Below the pieces are notes generated by a model. It was not told the DNA's origin and did no database searches. It saw only the letters and a list, made by a program, of their open reading frames with translations. Positions 8,318-15,817 of a DNA stretch of 48,854 nucleotides are shown one piece after another. The first letter of the stretch is position 1. Every line of letters starts with the position of its first letter. Location of the stretch: contig JBATUR010000049.1 of the NCBI GenBank assembly GCA_049671305.1, forward strand, positions 1-48,854, in the 5' to 3' direction. This DNA comes from CADCTM01 sp049671305 (GTDB lineage: Bacteria > Cyanobacteriota > Cyanobacteriia > Cyanobacteriales > Coleofasciculaceae). The translations under genes were made by a program, and so were the position numbers.

Positions 8318-9061
8318 TTAACTGAGCGGAAAACTGGCAAAGGAGTTAATGGAAACAGGAACGCCTTCGGTTTTTTCCCGTGTCATGTCAGGGATTTTAA
8401 TATTAGAGGTATCAACAGTCACGTTGTTGGTAACGGTTCTTGGCGCGATTTTTCGTGCCATTTCCTTGAAGTTGTTGATGTCGCCCCACTTATAGCGTTC
8501 ATCTTCTAGTTTGTCACGCCAGTAGTCACCGTAACGGGGAGTTACTAAGTTGAAAGGACGACCTTTATAACGACGGCGCTGATAAGGAACGGTGTTATCA
8601 CCAAAGTTTTCCTGATACTCAGCGCTATCTACCAAGGTATCAACAAAGCCACCCCAACCAAGTGTGGCAATTTTGATTGACCAAGCAATTTCTTCTTCTT
8701 TATTGTAAGGTGAACGACCTAACAATCTTTTTAGGCAAAGTTCAACGACGCGGTAATTAGAATTAGGTTCAACTACCAAGCGGTAAAATGCATCAGATTT
8801 GGCAACACCACGCACAAAGTCACGCACATTAATAGCACGATTTTTGAGTTGAGATTCTAAAGGAATCTGACGATTAGATTTGAGGATTTCATGTTCACTC
8901 AAAACTTGGCGATAAACTGCCCAAATTAATTGCAAAACATCGTTTTGCTCAAAACAATCTTCGATGCGATAAATGCGTGGCGTATCTTCGCCAGCAACTT
9001 CATAACCCGAAACCCGCTGGTTTTGGGAAGAAGGTTTATATTCTAGTAAAGGGATTGACAT
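8318..9061 (-). CDS. cpcG2: Phycobilisome rod-core linker, second copy
   Basis: 247 residues from the ATG at 9061 (MSIPLLEYKPSSQNQRV, the family start). The frame is open 27 codons further upstream, but that stretch falls in the inverted-repeat spacer and is unlike any CpcG. The linker domain spans about 15-185 (LESQLKNRAINVRDFVRGVA, LLGRSPYNKEEEIAWSIKI, and TVPYQRRRYKGRPFNLVTPR). The C-terminal tail of about 65 residues differs from those of the neighbours and lacks a membrane helix. It acts on the cytosolic face of thylakoids, fixing rods to the core. Confidence 0.95.
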   Translation of the reverse strand: MSIPLLEYKPSSQNQRVSGYEVAGEDTPRIYRIEDCFEQNDVLQLIWAVYRQVLSEHEILKSNRQIPLESQLKNRAINVRDFVRGVAKSDAFYRLVVEPNSNYRVVELCLKRLLGRSPYNKEEEIAWSIKIATLGWGGFVDTLVDSAEYQENFGDNTVPYQRRRYKGRPFNLVTPRYGDYWRDKLEDERYKWGDINNFKEMARKIAPRTVTNNVTVDTSNIKIPDMTREKTEGVPVSINSFASFPLS

Positions 9062-9095
9062 CGTTGGTTTGTTGTTAGTTACTAGTTGGTAATTG

Positions 9096-9149
9096 CTAGG
9101 AATTAAGAATTGAGATTTGATTTTTCTCTTCACAATCCGCAATTCCTAG
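9096..9149. repeat. Inverted repeat in the cpcG1-cpcG2 spacer
   Basis: CTAGGAATT at 9096-9104 is matched by AATTCCTAG at 9141-9149, a perfect 9-bp stem with a 36-nt loop filling most of the spacer. In the transcript it could act as a processing or partial stop point, or protect the 3' end of the upstream message. No T-run follows, so it is not a standard terminator. Confidence 0.5.
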
Positions 9150-9158
9150 TCTTAAACT

Positions 9159-9989
9159 CTAGGTTGTGGGTGTTTTGTAAAGATAACGGTAAGGTAAAGC
9201 GACCTCGGTACGACCAATAGTTGCCGTGGGAGTGGCAGCTTTGCGAGTCATATCAGGAATTTCCCTGCTAGTCGCGAGGGATCTGGCGCGATCGCTTGTC
9301 CGTTGGTAATCCATGCCGCCTGGACTGATACTTTTCGCCATTTCCAGGAAGTTTGCTGGAATTGCGCCCCGTACGCCCCGTTGCACCGACTCACCACTAC
9401 GTTTGACTTGGTAGTAAGACCCCTCAAAGGAAATCTGACGCGCCCGCCAGTAGTCGCTGTACCGAGGATTAACTAAGTTAAATGGTCGGTCTTTGTAGCG
9501 ACGACGCTGATAAGGTACGATGCTATCGCTGAAGTTTTGTAGATATTCTTCGCTATCAACTACGGCGTCAATAAAACCAGATAATCCCTTGGTGGCGATA
9601 ACAATTGACCAAGCAATTTGCTCGTCTTTGTTGTAGGTGGAACGTCCCAAAAAACGCTTGAAGGTAATATCAACTAAGCGATAATTTGAATTAGTTTCTG
9701 CAACAAGTTGCCGATAAACATCGGTTTTACCTAAGCCTCGAATAAAGTCACGGACAGAAATTGCCCGATTTTTTAGTTGAGATTCAAGGTATGGTTGCCG
9801 ATAGCTTTCCAGGATTAAATGTTCGCTGAAAATTTGTCGGTAGCCTGCCCAAATTGCTTCGGTAACTTGGAAGTCATCACTGGTGTCTGTAATGCGGTAA
9901 AACTGCAAATCATCGTCGTCGGCGACTTCGTAGCCATCGACACGCTGATTTTGAGTGGTTGGTGTAATTTCCAGTAAAGGAATCGACAT
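9159..9989 (-). CDS. cpcG1: Phycobilisome rod-core linker, first copy
   Basis: 276 residues from the ATG at 9989 (MSIPLLEITPTTQNQRV). The frame also opens 16 codons upstream, overlapping the end of cpcF, but the internal ATG matches the family. The linker domain (about 15-190) shows LESQLKNRAISVRDFIRGLG, FLGRSTYNKDEQIAWSIVI and IVPYQRRRYKDRPFNLVNPR. The C-terminal 85 residues are the longest tail of the three copies and end in YRYLYKTPTT. It starts 44 bp after the cpcF stop, so it is probably read through from cpcF. Confidence 0.95.
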   Translation of the reverse strand: MSIPLLEITPTTQNQRVDGYEVADDDDLQFYRITDTSDDFQVTEAIWAGYRQIFSEHLILESYRQPYLESQLKNRAISVRDFIRGLGKTDVYRQLVAETNSNYRLVDITFKRFLGRSTYNKDEQIAWSIVIATKGLSGFIDAVVDSEEYLQNFSDSIVPYQRRRYKDRPFNLVNPRYSDYWRARQISFEGSYYQVKRSGESVQRGVRGAIPANFLEMAKSISPGGMDYQRTSDRARSLATSREIPDMTRKAATPTATIGRTEVALPYRYLYKTPTT

Positions 9990-10033
9990 TCTATCGTTTT
10001 CCTGTTGTTGGTGAACATAAAACCGTGTTTTTG

Positions 10034-10678
10034 TCAAGCTGCTTGTTTCGGCGCTGGCAATTGCTGGAGTGCCATTAAGACACGCGATCGCACAGCGGTA
10101 TCGGCTTCCGATGCAAGCAGTTGCTTAAACAGGTTTTTAATTGACAAAGTTGTACTATTCGCACTCTTTGCCAATGCTTGTAAGCCGACTATGGCTGCGT
10201 AGCGAATCGCCCAGTCGGAATCTTGAGAAACTTGTATAAGTGTATTTAAAGCTGTAGTTTGGGCGTCTGTGGCGGCTTCTGCTGATAGTTGATGCCAATG
10301 GAGATTTCCCAAGCCTTTGGCAGCGGCACGACGGACACTAGGGGCGAAGTCATTAACGGCGGCGGCGACTAAGGTATCAAGGGCACGAGGAGCGGCGATC
10401 GCAGCCAAGGTGCGGATCGAATAAGCTCTAGCACCATAGTTATACTCATCTAACTGCTCCACCAAGGGCATTACAGCCGCTTCTCCCAAGGCAATTAAGG
10501 CTTCTACAGCAATCATGGCTGCACCTGGATTGTTATAGCCAAACACAGCAATTAAAGTAGGAATTGCCGCATCTGTTTGACACGCTGCCAAGGCTCGAAC
10601 GGCTGCCAACAAGCGGTCATCTGAGTTTGCTTGGTTTACCGCCTGTATCAGTTCTTGGGTGGAGTTGTCATTAGTCAT
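10034..10678 (-). CDS. cpcF: Phycocyanobilin lyase subunit beta
   Basis: 214 residues made of HEAT-like helical repeats (for example AAIPTLIAVFGYNNPGAAMI, GARAYSIRTLAAIAAPRALD, DWAIRYAAIVGLQAL). CpcF pairs with CpcE to attach phycocyanobilin to Cys84 of the CpcA alpha subunit in the cytosol. The N-terminus (MTNDNSTQELIQAV) is about a dozen residues longer than I would expect for CpcF. The ATG itself lies inside a run of heptamer repeats, and no ribosome binding site is evident. There is no other ATG nearby. Confidence 0.93.
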   Translation of the reverse strand: MTNDNSTQELIQAVNQANSDDRLLAAVRALAACQTDAAIPTLIAVFGYNNPGAAMIAVEALIALGEAAVMPLVEQLDEYNYGARAYSIRTLAAIAAPRALDTLVAAAVNDFAPSVRRAAAKGLGNLHWHQLSAEAATDAQTTALNTLIQVSQDSDWAIRYAAIVGLQALAKSANSTTLSIKNLFKQLLASEADTAVRSRVLMALQQLPAPKQAA

Positions 10679-10714
10679 TAGTTATTACATTAGTTATTGG
10701 TCACTAGTCACCAT
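10668..10714. repeat. Degenerate heptamer repeats overlapping the cpcF start
   Basis: On the minus strand this stretch reads as AATGACT/AATAACT-type heptamers in a row, the kind of short tandemly repeated (STRR-like) sequence known from heterocystous cyanobacteria. It includes the imperfect palindrome GGTCACTAGTCACC. The repeat supplies the cpcF ATG (ATGACTAATGAC). Confidence 0.5.
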
Positions 10715-10745
10715 TAACTCATCTGTTACCTTTGTTAAATCAGAA

Positions 10746-11561
10746 CTATAAAAGCGTATCCAGTAACTCCATAACGCGAATGGCGTCAGTTGAGAGTTCT
10801 GTATCTGAGCTGATTTGTTGCTCTAAAATTCCTCTTAAAGCTATGAGCTTAAAGCTGCTTTCGGTCGATGCCGTAGCGATCGCTTCCAAGGCTGGTAGAT
10901 AGCCAATTGCACCCAAATCTGATAATGCCGCACGACGCAATATAATATCTTTCCCTTGCAAAGCTGCTACCAATTTCTGCCCGTAATGATTCTCTCCTGT
11001 TAACTGATACATGGCACGCAAGGCGGCATATTGTACCCGTTGGGTAGAGTGTCCTAAAAACGGCTCAATTAAAGGTATTGCCTCTGTAGCTTTAAGAGTA
11101 CCCAGCGCCTCCATAACTGCCTCGCAAGGTTGGACAAGATGGGGGCGTCCGGGTACTCGTGCGGCGGCGGCTACTCCTGTTTGCAATAGGGGCATTAAGG
11201 CTCCTACAGCAGAAGTGTCGCCTAGCATTTCCAGAGATTGAGCTGCGGCTTCTCGGACATAAAAATCCTCACAGTCTAAAGCGCGGATTAATCCAGGCAC
11301 TGCCCGAATATCCGACAGTTTACCTAATGCTCTTGCGGCATTGCGGCGCAGTGGATAGCCTCCTAATTCAGTGCGATCGGCTTCGTCATCTAGGGCTTCA
11401 ATCAAGGCGCCTACTACTGCTGGGTCAGAAATTCGGTGTTTGCCTAACCACCAGGCTGCGTAATAGCGCAGACTTGTGTCTTCACCATGCAAATTAGCAA
11501 TTGCTTCTGCCACACTTAGTGGTGGTGCTGCATCATTTGACGCCTCTGGATTGAACGACAT
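10746..11561 (-). CDS. cpcE: Phycocyanobilin lyase subunit alpha
   Basis: 271 residues, close to the usual CpcE length. The N-terminal 'LSVAEAIANLHGEDTSLRYY' leads into the strongly conserved AAWWLGKHRI and 'GGYPLRRNAARALGKL' segments, followed by five or six HEAT-like repeats. CpcE and CpcF form the heterodimeric lyase for the alpha-84 bilin of phycocyanin. The gene starts 8 bp after cpcD, so the two are almost certainly translated from one message. No pecE-type neighbour is present. Confidence 0.95.
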   Translation of the reverse strand: MSFNPEASNDAAPPLSVAEAIANLHGEDTSLRYYAAWWLGKHRISDPAVVGALIEALDDEADRTELGGYPLRRNAARALGKLSDIRAVPGLIRALDCEDFYVREAAAQSLEMLGDTSAVGALMPLLQTGVAAAARVPGRPHLVQPCEAVMEALGTLKATEAIPLIEPFLGHSTQRVQYAALRAMYQLTGENHYGQKLVAALQGKDIILRRAALSDLGAIGYLPALEAIATASTESSFKLIALRGILEQQISSDTELSTDAIRVMELLDTLL

Positions 11562-11569
11562 GACTTTAA

Positions 11570-11860
11570 TTAGCCTTTGGCTTTGGAGGATTTGCGGTTG
11601 CTTTCGCTGTCTGGCTTGAGTGCTGATTCAGCAGTTAAGGGTTCAATGTTGACGATTTTGCCGCCCATGCGGGTAATGCGCTGCATTTCTTCATTCATCC
11701 GCGAGTAAGGGACGGTAACGAAGACGCTACCGCTATTGCGGATTTCATAGTTATTTTTATCGTTTTCGTCGCTTTGACGTAAGCCCACGACTTCGTAACG
11801 AAATACACGGCTGCCTGCGGAATTTAGACCACCGGTTCCGACTGCTGTTTGACCAAACAT
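11570..11860 (-). CDS. cpcD: Phycobilisome rod-capping linker
   Basis: 96 residues. CpcD caps the distal end of phycocyanin rods. The CpcD/FNR-type linker domain occupies about 18-75 (SRVFRYEVVGLR, then VPYSRMNEEMQRITRMGGKI). The family is usually about 80 residues. Here a hydrophilic C-terminal tail of about 18 residues (rich in Ser, Lys and Asp/Glu, ending SSKAKG) is added. Separated from cpcC by 116 bp with an inverted repeat. Confidence 0.93.
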   Translation of the reverse strand: MFGQTAVGTGGLNSAGSRVFRYEVVGLRQSDENDKNNYEIRNSGSVFVTVPYSRMNEEMQRITRMGGKIVNIEPLTAESALKPDSESNRKSSKAKG

Positions 11861-11894
11861 CGTGTTGAGATCTCCTATTTAGGGTTAATCATTG

Positions 11895-11965
11895 GTCATC
11901 AGTCATTGATTGAAGCCTTAACTTATCGTCTAATTAGTTTTACTCTCATACCAAGGACTGATGAC
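11895..11965. repeat. Inverted repeat in the cpcC-cpcD spacer
   Basis: GTCATCAGTC at 11895-11904 and GACTGATGAC at 11956-11965 are perfect 10-bp complements enclosing 51 nt, filling most of the spacer. It may tune how much transcript reaches cpcD and beyond, or mark an RNA processing site. The function is inferred. Confidence 0.5.
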
Positions 11966-11976
11966 AGTTATCGAAA

Positions 11977-12837
11977 TTAAGCGGGTGTTACGCTGACAAT
12001 TTTCCCACCTTGGCGCTGAATTTGCTGCATTTTGTCAGACAAGCGCTCGTAAGGCACGATAAAGACGTTGCTGCTGCGGCGCAGTTTGGGATAGCCTTGT
12101 CCGCGAATGCTGGTAACTTCGATGCGATAAACGCGATCGCCAATTCCAACAGCGTTACCCTGTACTTTTTGAGGGGCAACATCATTAGCGGCGCGGAATG
12201 ACCAGTTTTCGTTGCTTCCAGAAGGACCAACAATAGTAGAGGCTTTGTTGGAAGCGAGTTCTTGTGCGAGGCGTGAAGCTGATCCACCAACTTGAGCGCG
12301 ATCGCTATTGGCATAGCCGCGATACAGTTGAAACATCCGATTAAAGCCTACGGTTTTTTGTCCGGTTTGGGTGGCAAAGCCGCGATAGTAAGGTACAACG
12401 TTATCGCCAAAACTGGTTTGATATTCTACTGAGTCGATGTATGAATCGATTTCAGCTTCATATCCTTGGTCGTGGTACAGGTCGTTGTGGTAGCTTACTT
12501 CTGACTCATCGTAAGGTGCTCTACCCAACAGATGTTTGTAATTGAGTTCAATAAACCGAGTTTGAAAATTGTTGTAGAAAAACTTGGATTTGTATAGTTC
12601 TGATTTAGCGACACAACGCACAAATTCGCGTACGCTGATATTTCCGTCGCGCAAAAGTGATTCAGCACTAATTAGCCGTTCTGATTTCATCAAATAGTCA
12701 TTGCCTAGTACCTGCTTATAAGTGGCACGAATGACTGCTTCGATATCTTCTTTGGTGGCATTAAGACGTAATTCTACTTTTGGCGCATCATTAAATGCTG
12801 ATGTGCCTAGCCGTGAGGCGGCTGATGTAATTGCCAT
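11977..12837 (-). CDS. cpcC: Phycocyanin-associated rod linker
   Basis: 286 residues. An N-terminal phycobilisome linker domain (about 15-180, with SAESLLRDGNISVREFVRCV and LLGRAPYDESEVSYHNDLYH) is joined to a C-terminal CpcD-like domain (about 228-285, RVYRIEVTSIRGQGYPKLRR ... GGKIVSVTPA). This two-domain layout and length match CpcC, which links adjacent phycocyanin hexamers in the rod. The related PecC would sit in a pec operon, which is absent here. 163 bp with a strong hairpin separate it from cpcA. Confidence 0.95.
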   Translation of the reverse strand: MAITSAASRLGTSAFNDAPKVELRLNATKEDIEAVIRATYKQVLGNDYLMKSERLISAESLLRDGNISVREFVRCVAKSELYKSKFFYNNFQTRFIELNYKHLLGRAPYDESEVSYHNDLYHDQGYEAEIDSYIDSVEYQTSFGDNVVPYYRGFATQTGQKTVGFNRMFQLYRGYANSDRAQVGGSASRLAQELASNKASTIVGPSGSNENWSFRAANDVAPQKVQGNAVGIGDRVYRIEVTSIRGQGYPKLRRSSNVFIVPYERLSDKMQQIQRQGGKIVSVTPA

Positions 12838-12923
12838 TTTTTTTGATTCTCCACAAGCAAGCTTTTCAATATGCTTAGTCTTTAGTTTTGAGCTAATGAC
12901 TAACTGATCCTAGATACAACAAA

Positions 12924-12985
12924 GCCCGGAAAGATAAGCAGTTGCACACCCTAAACAAGCGTTTCATCTGCATACCTTTCCGGGC
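12924..12985 (-). terminator. Stem-loop between cpcA and cpcC (attenuator or processing site)
   Basis: GCCCGGAAAG (12924-12933) pairs perfectly with CTTTCCGGGC (12976-12985), and an inner GCAG/CTGC adds pairs. On the minus strand it lies 16-77 bp after the cpcA stop and is followed only by TTTG, so it is at best a leaky terminator. Many cyanobacterial cpc operons carry a hairpin here, and it is thought to keep a very abundant short cpcBA transcript separate from the longer linker transcript. Confidence 0.75.
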
Positions 12986-13000
12986 ACGCACCCGACGGTA

Positions 13001-13489
13001 TTAGCTCAGGGCGTTAATTGCGTAGTCGAGGTAGGTGTTGGCTTCGTTAGCGGCTTGACCACTCAAACCGTGGCTAGCTTTGATGTTCTTCAAAGCTTCA
13101 ACGTACCAGCTAGGGCTTAACTCGAATGCACGGTTGATTTCGTCTAAACCAGCAACCAAGTACTCATCCATAGGACCTGTACCACCAGCAACTAGGCAGT
13201 AGGTAACCATACGCAGGTAGTGACCGATGTCACGAGCACACTTGGACTTACCACGGCTGTCAGCAGCGTACTGAGGTCCTTGCATTTGGGTGGTGTACGG
13301 GAATTTCTGATAAACGGCTTGAGCAGCACCGTCGATCAATTTTTGTGCGTTGTTGGTCAAGGCACGAGCAGCTTCCATGCTGGCTGCAGCACGGTCAAAG
13401 CGTCCGTTAACAGATTGTAATTCGGTGTTTCCGAGGAAACGTCCTTGGGTATCAGCAGCAGCGATCGCTTCGGTAATTGGGGTCTTCAT
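13001..13489 (-). CDS. cpcA: C-phycocyanin alpha subunit
   Basis: 162 residues, the standard CpcA length. It carries one phycocyanobilin on Cys84, seen here in GKSKCARD, and pairs with CpcB to form the (alpha-beta) monomers of phycobilisome rods. The start MKTPITEAIAAADTQGRFLG and end NEANTYLDYAINALS match C-phycocyanin alpha; phycoerythrocyanin alpha (PecA) is excluded by overall sequence and by the absence of pec-type neighbours. It starts 54 bp after cpcB and is followed by a strong hairpin, consistent with a dominant dicistronic cpcBA message. Confidence 0.97.
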   Translation of the reverse strand: MKTPITEAIAAADTQGRFLGNTELQSVNGRFDRAAASMEAARALTNNAQKLIDGAAQAVYQKFPYTTQMQGPQYAADSRGKSKCARDIGHYLRMVTYCLVAGGTGPMDEYLVAGLDEINRAFELSPSWYVEALKNIKASHGLSGQAANEANTYLDYAINALS

Positions 13490-13543
13490 TGATTAATCTA
13501 TCTCCCTATTTTTAAGTACCAGGTTTAGTGAAAAAAGTCGTTT

Positions 13544-14062
13544 CTAGGCAACAGCAGAAGCAGCGCGGTCAAAGTAACCAGCCAATTCTGACATCAAGTT
13601 GCTGCAGTCACCTTTGGTGATACCGTTTGGATCGTTAGCAATCTTGATAGCGGCGTCTTTCATTTTTTGAACGCCAACTGCAACGGAAGAACCGGGAGTA
13701 CCCAGGGCTTGATAAGTCTCACGCAAGCCGTTGAGGCAGCGGTCATCAAGAACGCTAGAATCACCAGCCATCATGGCGTAGGTGACGTAGCGCAAGATGA
13801 TTTCCATATCGCGCAAGCAAGCTGCCATCCGACGGTTGGTGTAAGCATTTCCACCGGGGGCAATTAGCTGTGGCTGCTCTTCAAACAGGGCACGTGCAGC
13901 ATCGGTCACAATTGTGGAGGCGTTGCTGGTGATGCGGTTGACGGTATCCATCCGTGAGTTGCCTTGCTTGACGATGTTGGTCAAAGCATCTAGTTGCTCG
14001 GCGCTTAGGAATTCACCCTTGGAATCTGCTTGAGAAACAACCTTTGCGAATGCGTCTAACAT
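13544..14062 (-). CDS. cpcB: C-phycocyanin beta subunit
   Basis: 172 residues, the standard CpcB length. It carries two bilins, on Cys82 (RMAACLRD) and Cys153 (KGDCSN), and has Asn72 (PGGNAY), the residue normally methylated in beta subunits. The first gene of the operon, with a good ribosome site (CTCCT on the plus strand, 14072-14076, that is AGGAG on the coding strand). The lyase for Cys82/Cys153 (CpcS/CpcT) is not in this window. Upstream lies a long leader with two hairpins. Confidence 0.97.
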   Translation of the reverse strand: MLDAFAKVVSQADSKGEFLSAEQLDALTNIVKQGNSRMDTVNRITSNASTIVTDAARALFEEQPQLIAPGGNAYTNRRMAACLRDMEIILRYVTYAMMAGDSSVLDDRCLNGLRETYQALGTPGSSVAVGVQKMKDAAIKIANDPNGITKGDCSNLMSELAGYFDRAASAVA

Positions 14063-14640
14063 GAACGAATTCTCCTAGTGACTTGGTTAACGTGTTGTGA
14101 TTAAAAATTTCCCTGGTGGGTAATTTCAACTCATTCTAAATCGAATGAGGTTTTGTATGGGTCGAGGCAAACATCTGTTTTTTCACAAGCTCAAGCTGCT
14201 CGCTTCTGTTGTCTTCCTCCTCAAGGCTTGAGTGAGGAGACACCAGATCATACTGCATTTATGAGAAAAATTAATTCTTTTATGAGAAGCGAACAAGCTT
14301 GATAAATCCGTGTTTTTTAACTTTTGTTTGTCATTGATCCCCTACAGGTAACTTTTATACAACGCTATCGAGGCTTTATATGTTAAAAATCATGAAGTTT
14401 TATCCACATCAACGAAAAATCTAGTGAAAGCCTTACACAGCAAGCATTACATCTCTTGAAAATTCCGCAAATTCTTGGCGTAGCTTTAAGCAAATATACT
14501 TAATTTCCCAAAAATAAGTGGCTTTTATAATTTCTTAAGATTTCTGTAAAACCAAGCCAAGATAGGGCTTTGAGATTTTGAACTCCCGAAAATTTGCTCT
14601 CTAGTTTGTAACGATTTTTAAAGAAAATTTTGTCAGATCA
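14063..14640 (-). promoter_or_regulatory. cpcB: cpc operon promoter and leader region
   Basis: No gene fits here. Two small hairpins lie in the presumed leader: CTCATTC/GAATGAG at 14130-14149, and CTCCTCA/TGAGGAG at 14217-14239 (alternative inner pairing CTCAAG/CTTGAG). A candidate -10 box TATGAT (minus strand, 14252-14247) sits just upstream of the second hairpin, but a good -35 is not obvious. Strong cyanobacterial cpc promoters usually have leaders of a few hundred bases, so other start sites further upstream are likely. Confidence 0.45.
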
Positions 14641-14674
14641 GGACGAAATTTTTTGTGTTTACTCTAAAAAAAGC

Positions 14675-14728
14675 AAAAAAACTGCCCGCAAGAGAGAGGC
14701 AGCTCCATTTTCTGACTCTCTCTTACGG
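14675..14728 (-). terminator. Rho-independent terminator after the RluD-type gene
   Basis: On the minus strand, a 13-bp stem with one T-G wobble (14728-14716 with 14698-14686) closes a 17-nt loop. It is followed within 4 nt by a run of seven T (14681-14675) and then a second T-run. It ends transcription from the pseudouridine synthase gene and insulates the cpc promoter downstream. Confidence 0.85.
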
Positions 14729-14768
14729 TAGCTAAGTTGAAATTTCAACCGCCAAAAAGCAAGTTGAG

Positions 14769-15701
14769 CTACAACGATAGTCCTCGTCGCCGCAAAACCT
14801 CAAGTAACGTCGTCAAGGTTTTCGGTGGGGGTGCAGTCACTTCAATCAACTCGTTGCTAAGAGGGTGTCGTAGCTGCAGACGCCAGGCATGAAGGGCTTG
14901 ACCGGTGAGGTTGACACCCAACTTACGACCGCCACTGTAGACGGGATCACCGACAATCGGATGTCCAATGTAAGCACTGTGGACACGAATTTGGTGAGTA
15001 CGACCGGTTTCGAGTTGGAAATGGATCAAGCTGTAGTTGCCGAGTCTTTCTTGAAGTTGCCAATGAGTAACGGCGAGGCGTCCACCCTTCTCTGGGGGCA
15101 CTACAGCCATTTTTTTTCGCTCGGTAGGGTGACGACCAATAGGCTGCTCAATCGTGCCTCTCTGGGCGCTAGGAGAGCCGTAGACAACGCCTAAATAGTC
15201 ACGTCGGGCAGTTTTTGCTTTGAGTTGGGCTTGTAGGTGTTGGTGCGCCTTGTCGGTTTTGGCGATCGCGATCGCGCCGGTGGTATCTTTGTCCAAGCGA
15301 TGGACGATGCCAGGACGTTGAACACCACCAATTCCCGCCAGATCTGGGCAGTGAGCCAGGAGGGCATTAACCAGGGTGCCGCTTTCGTGACCAGGGGCGG
15401 GATGAACTACTAAACCTGCTGGTTTGTTAACAATAATCAGGCTTTCATCTTCAAAGAGAATTTCTAGGGGAATGTCTTCTGGCTGCAAATCTAGGGGGAT
15501 CGCTTCAGGAATGGTTAGGAAAAGGCGATCGCCTGTTTGTACAATAATTTTTTTAGAGGTACAAATATTGCCATTAATTTGCAAATAACCTTGCTCGATT
15601 AATTGTTGCAGACGAGAGCGAGAAAAATCTACTAGTTGTTGAGAAAGGTAACGGTCAAGGCGGTCGCTTTGTTTTTCTACTTTTAAGGTGATTTCTGTCA
15701 T
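14769..15701 (-). CDS. rluD: RluA/RluD-family 23S rRNA pseudouridine synthase
   Basis: 310 residues. An N-terminal S4 RNA-binding domain (about 10-75: RLDRYLSQQL, SRSRLQQLIEQGYLQING) precedes the pseudouridine synthase domain. The catalytic segment GIVHRLDKDTTGAIAIAKTD contains the essential Asp, and ETGRTHQIRVH is the second family signature. RluD converts several uridines in helix 69 of 23S rRNA; assignment to RluD rather than another RluA member rests on the S4 domain and length. The gene ends in a clear terminator, so it is not part of the cpc operon. Confidence 0.9.
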   Translation of the reverse strand: MTEITLKVEKQSDRLDRYLSQQLVDFSRSRLQQLIEQGYLQINGNICTSKKIIVQTGDRLFLTIPEAIPLDLQPEDIPLEILFEDESLIIVNKPAGLVVHPAPGHESGTLVNALLAHCPDLAGIGGVQRPGIVHRLDKDTTGAIAIAKTDKAHQHLQAQLKAKTARRDYLGVVYGSPSAQRGTIEQPIGRHPTERKKMAVVPPEKGGRLAVTHWQLQERLGNYSLIHFQLETGRTHQIRVHSAYIGHPIVGDPVYSGGRKLGVNLTGQALHAWRLQLRHPLSNELIEVTAPPPKTLTTLLEVLRRRGLSL

Positions 15702-15817
15702 AAATTATCTAATTTATTGGTTATTTTTGAATTAAACTGCAGATGGCTTTTATGGTACTTGTTAATAATAACCTCGTTGCCTTTTGGATAGAGTTAAGAA
15801 CTTGTACTAACGATTTT

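Noticed and set aside
9062..9142. N-terminal extension of CpcG2
   Set aside because: It lies in the inverted-repeat spacer and is unlike CpcG N-termini; MSIPLLEYKP at 9061 is the family start.
7449..9989. A CpcL-type (photosystem I) linker among the three cpcG genes
   Set aside because: None of the three C-termini has a hydrophobic membrane helix.
13001..14062. Phycoerythrocyanin (pecBA) genes
   Set aside because: CpcB with Cys82 and Cys153 in the phycocyanin context, plus overall CpcA sequence, identify C-phycocyanin; neighbours are cpcC-cpcG.
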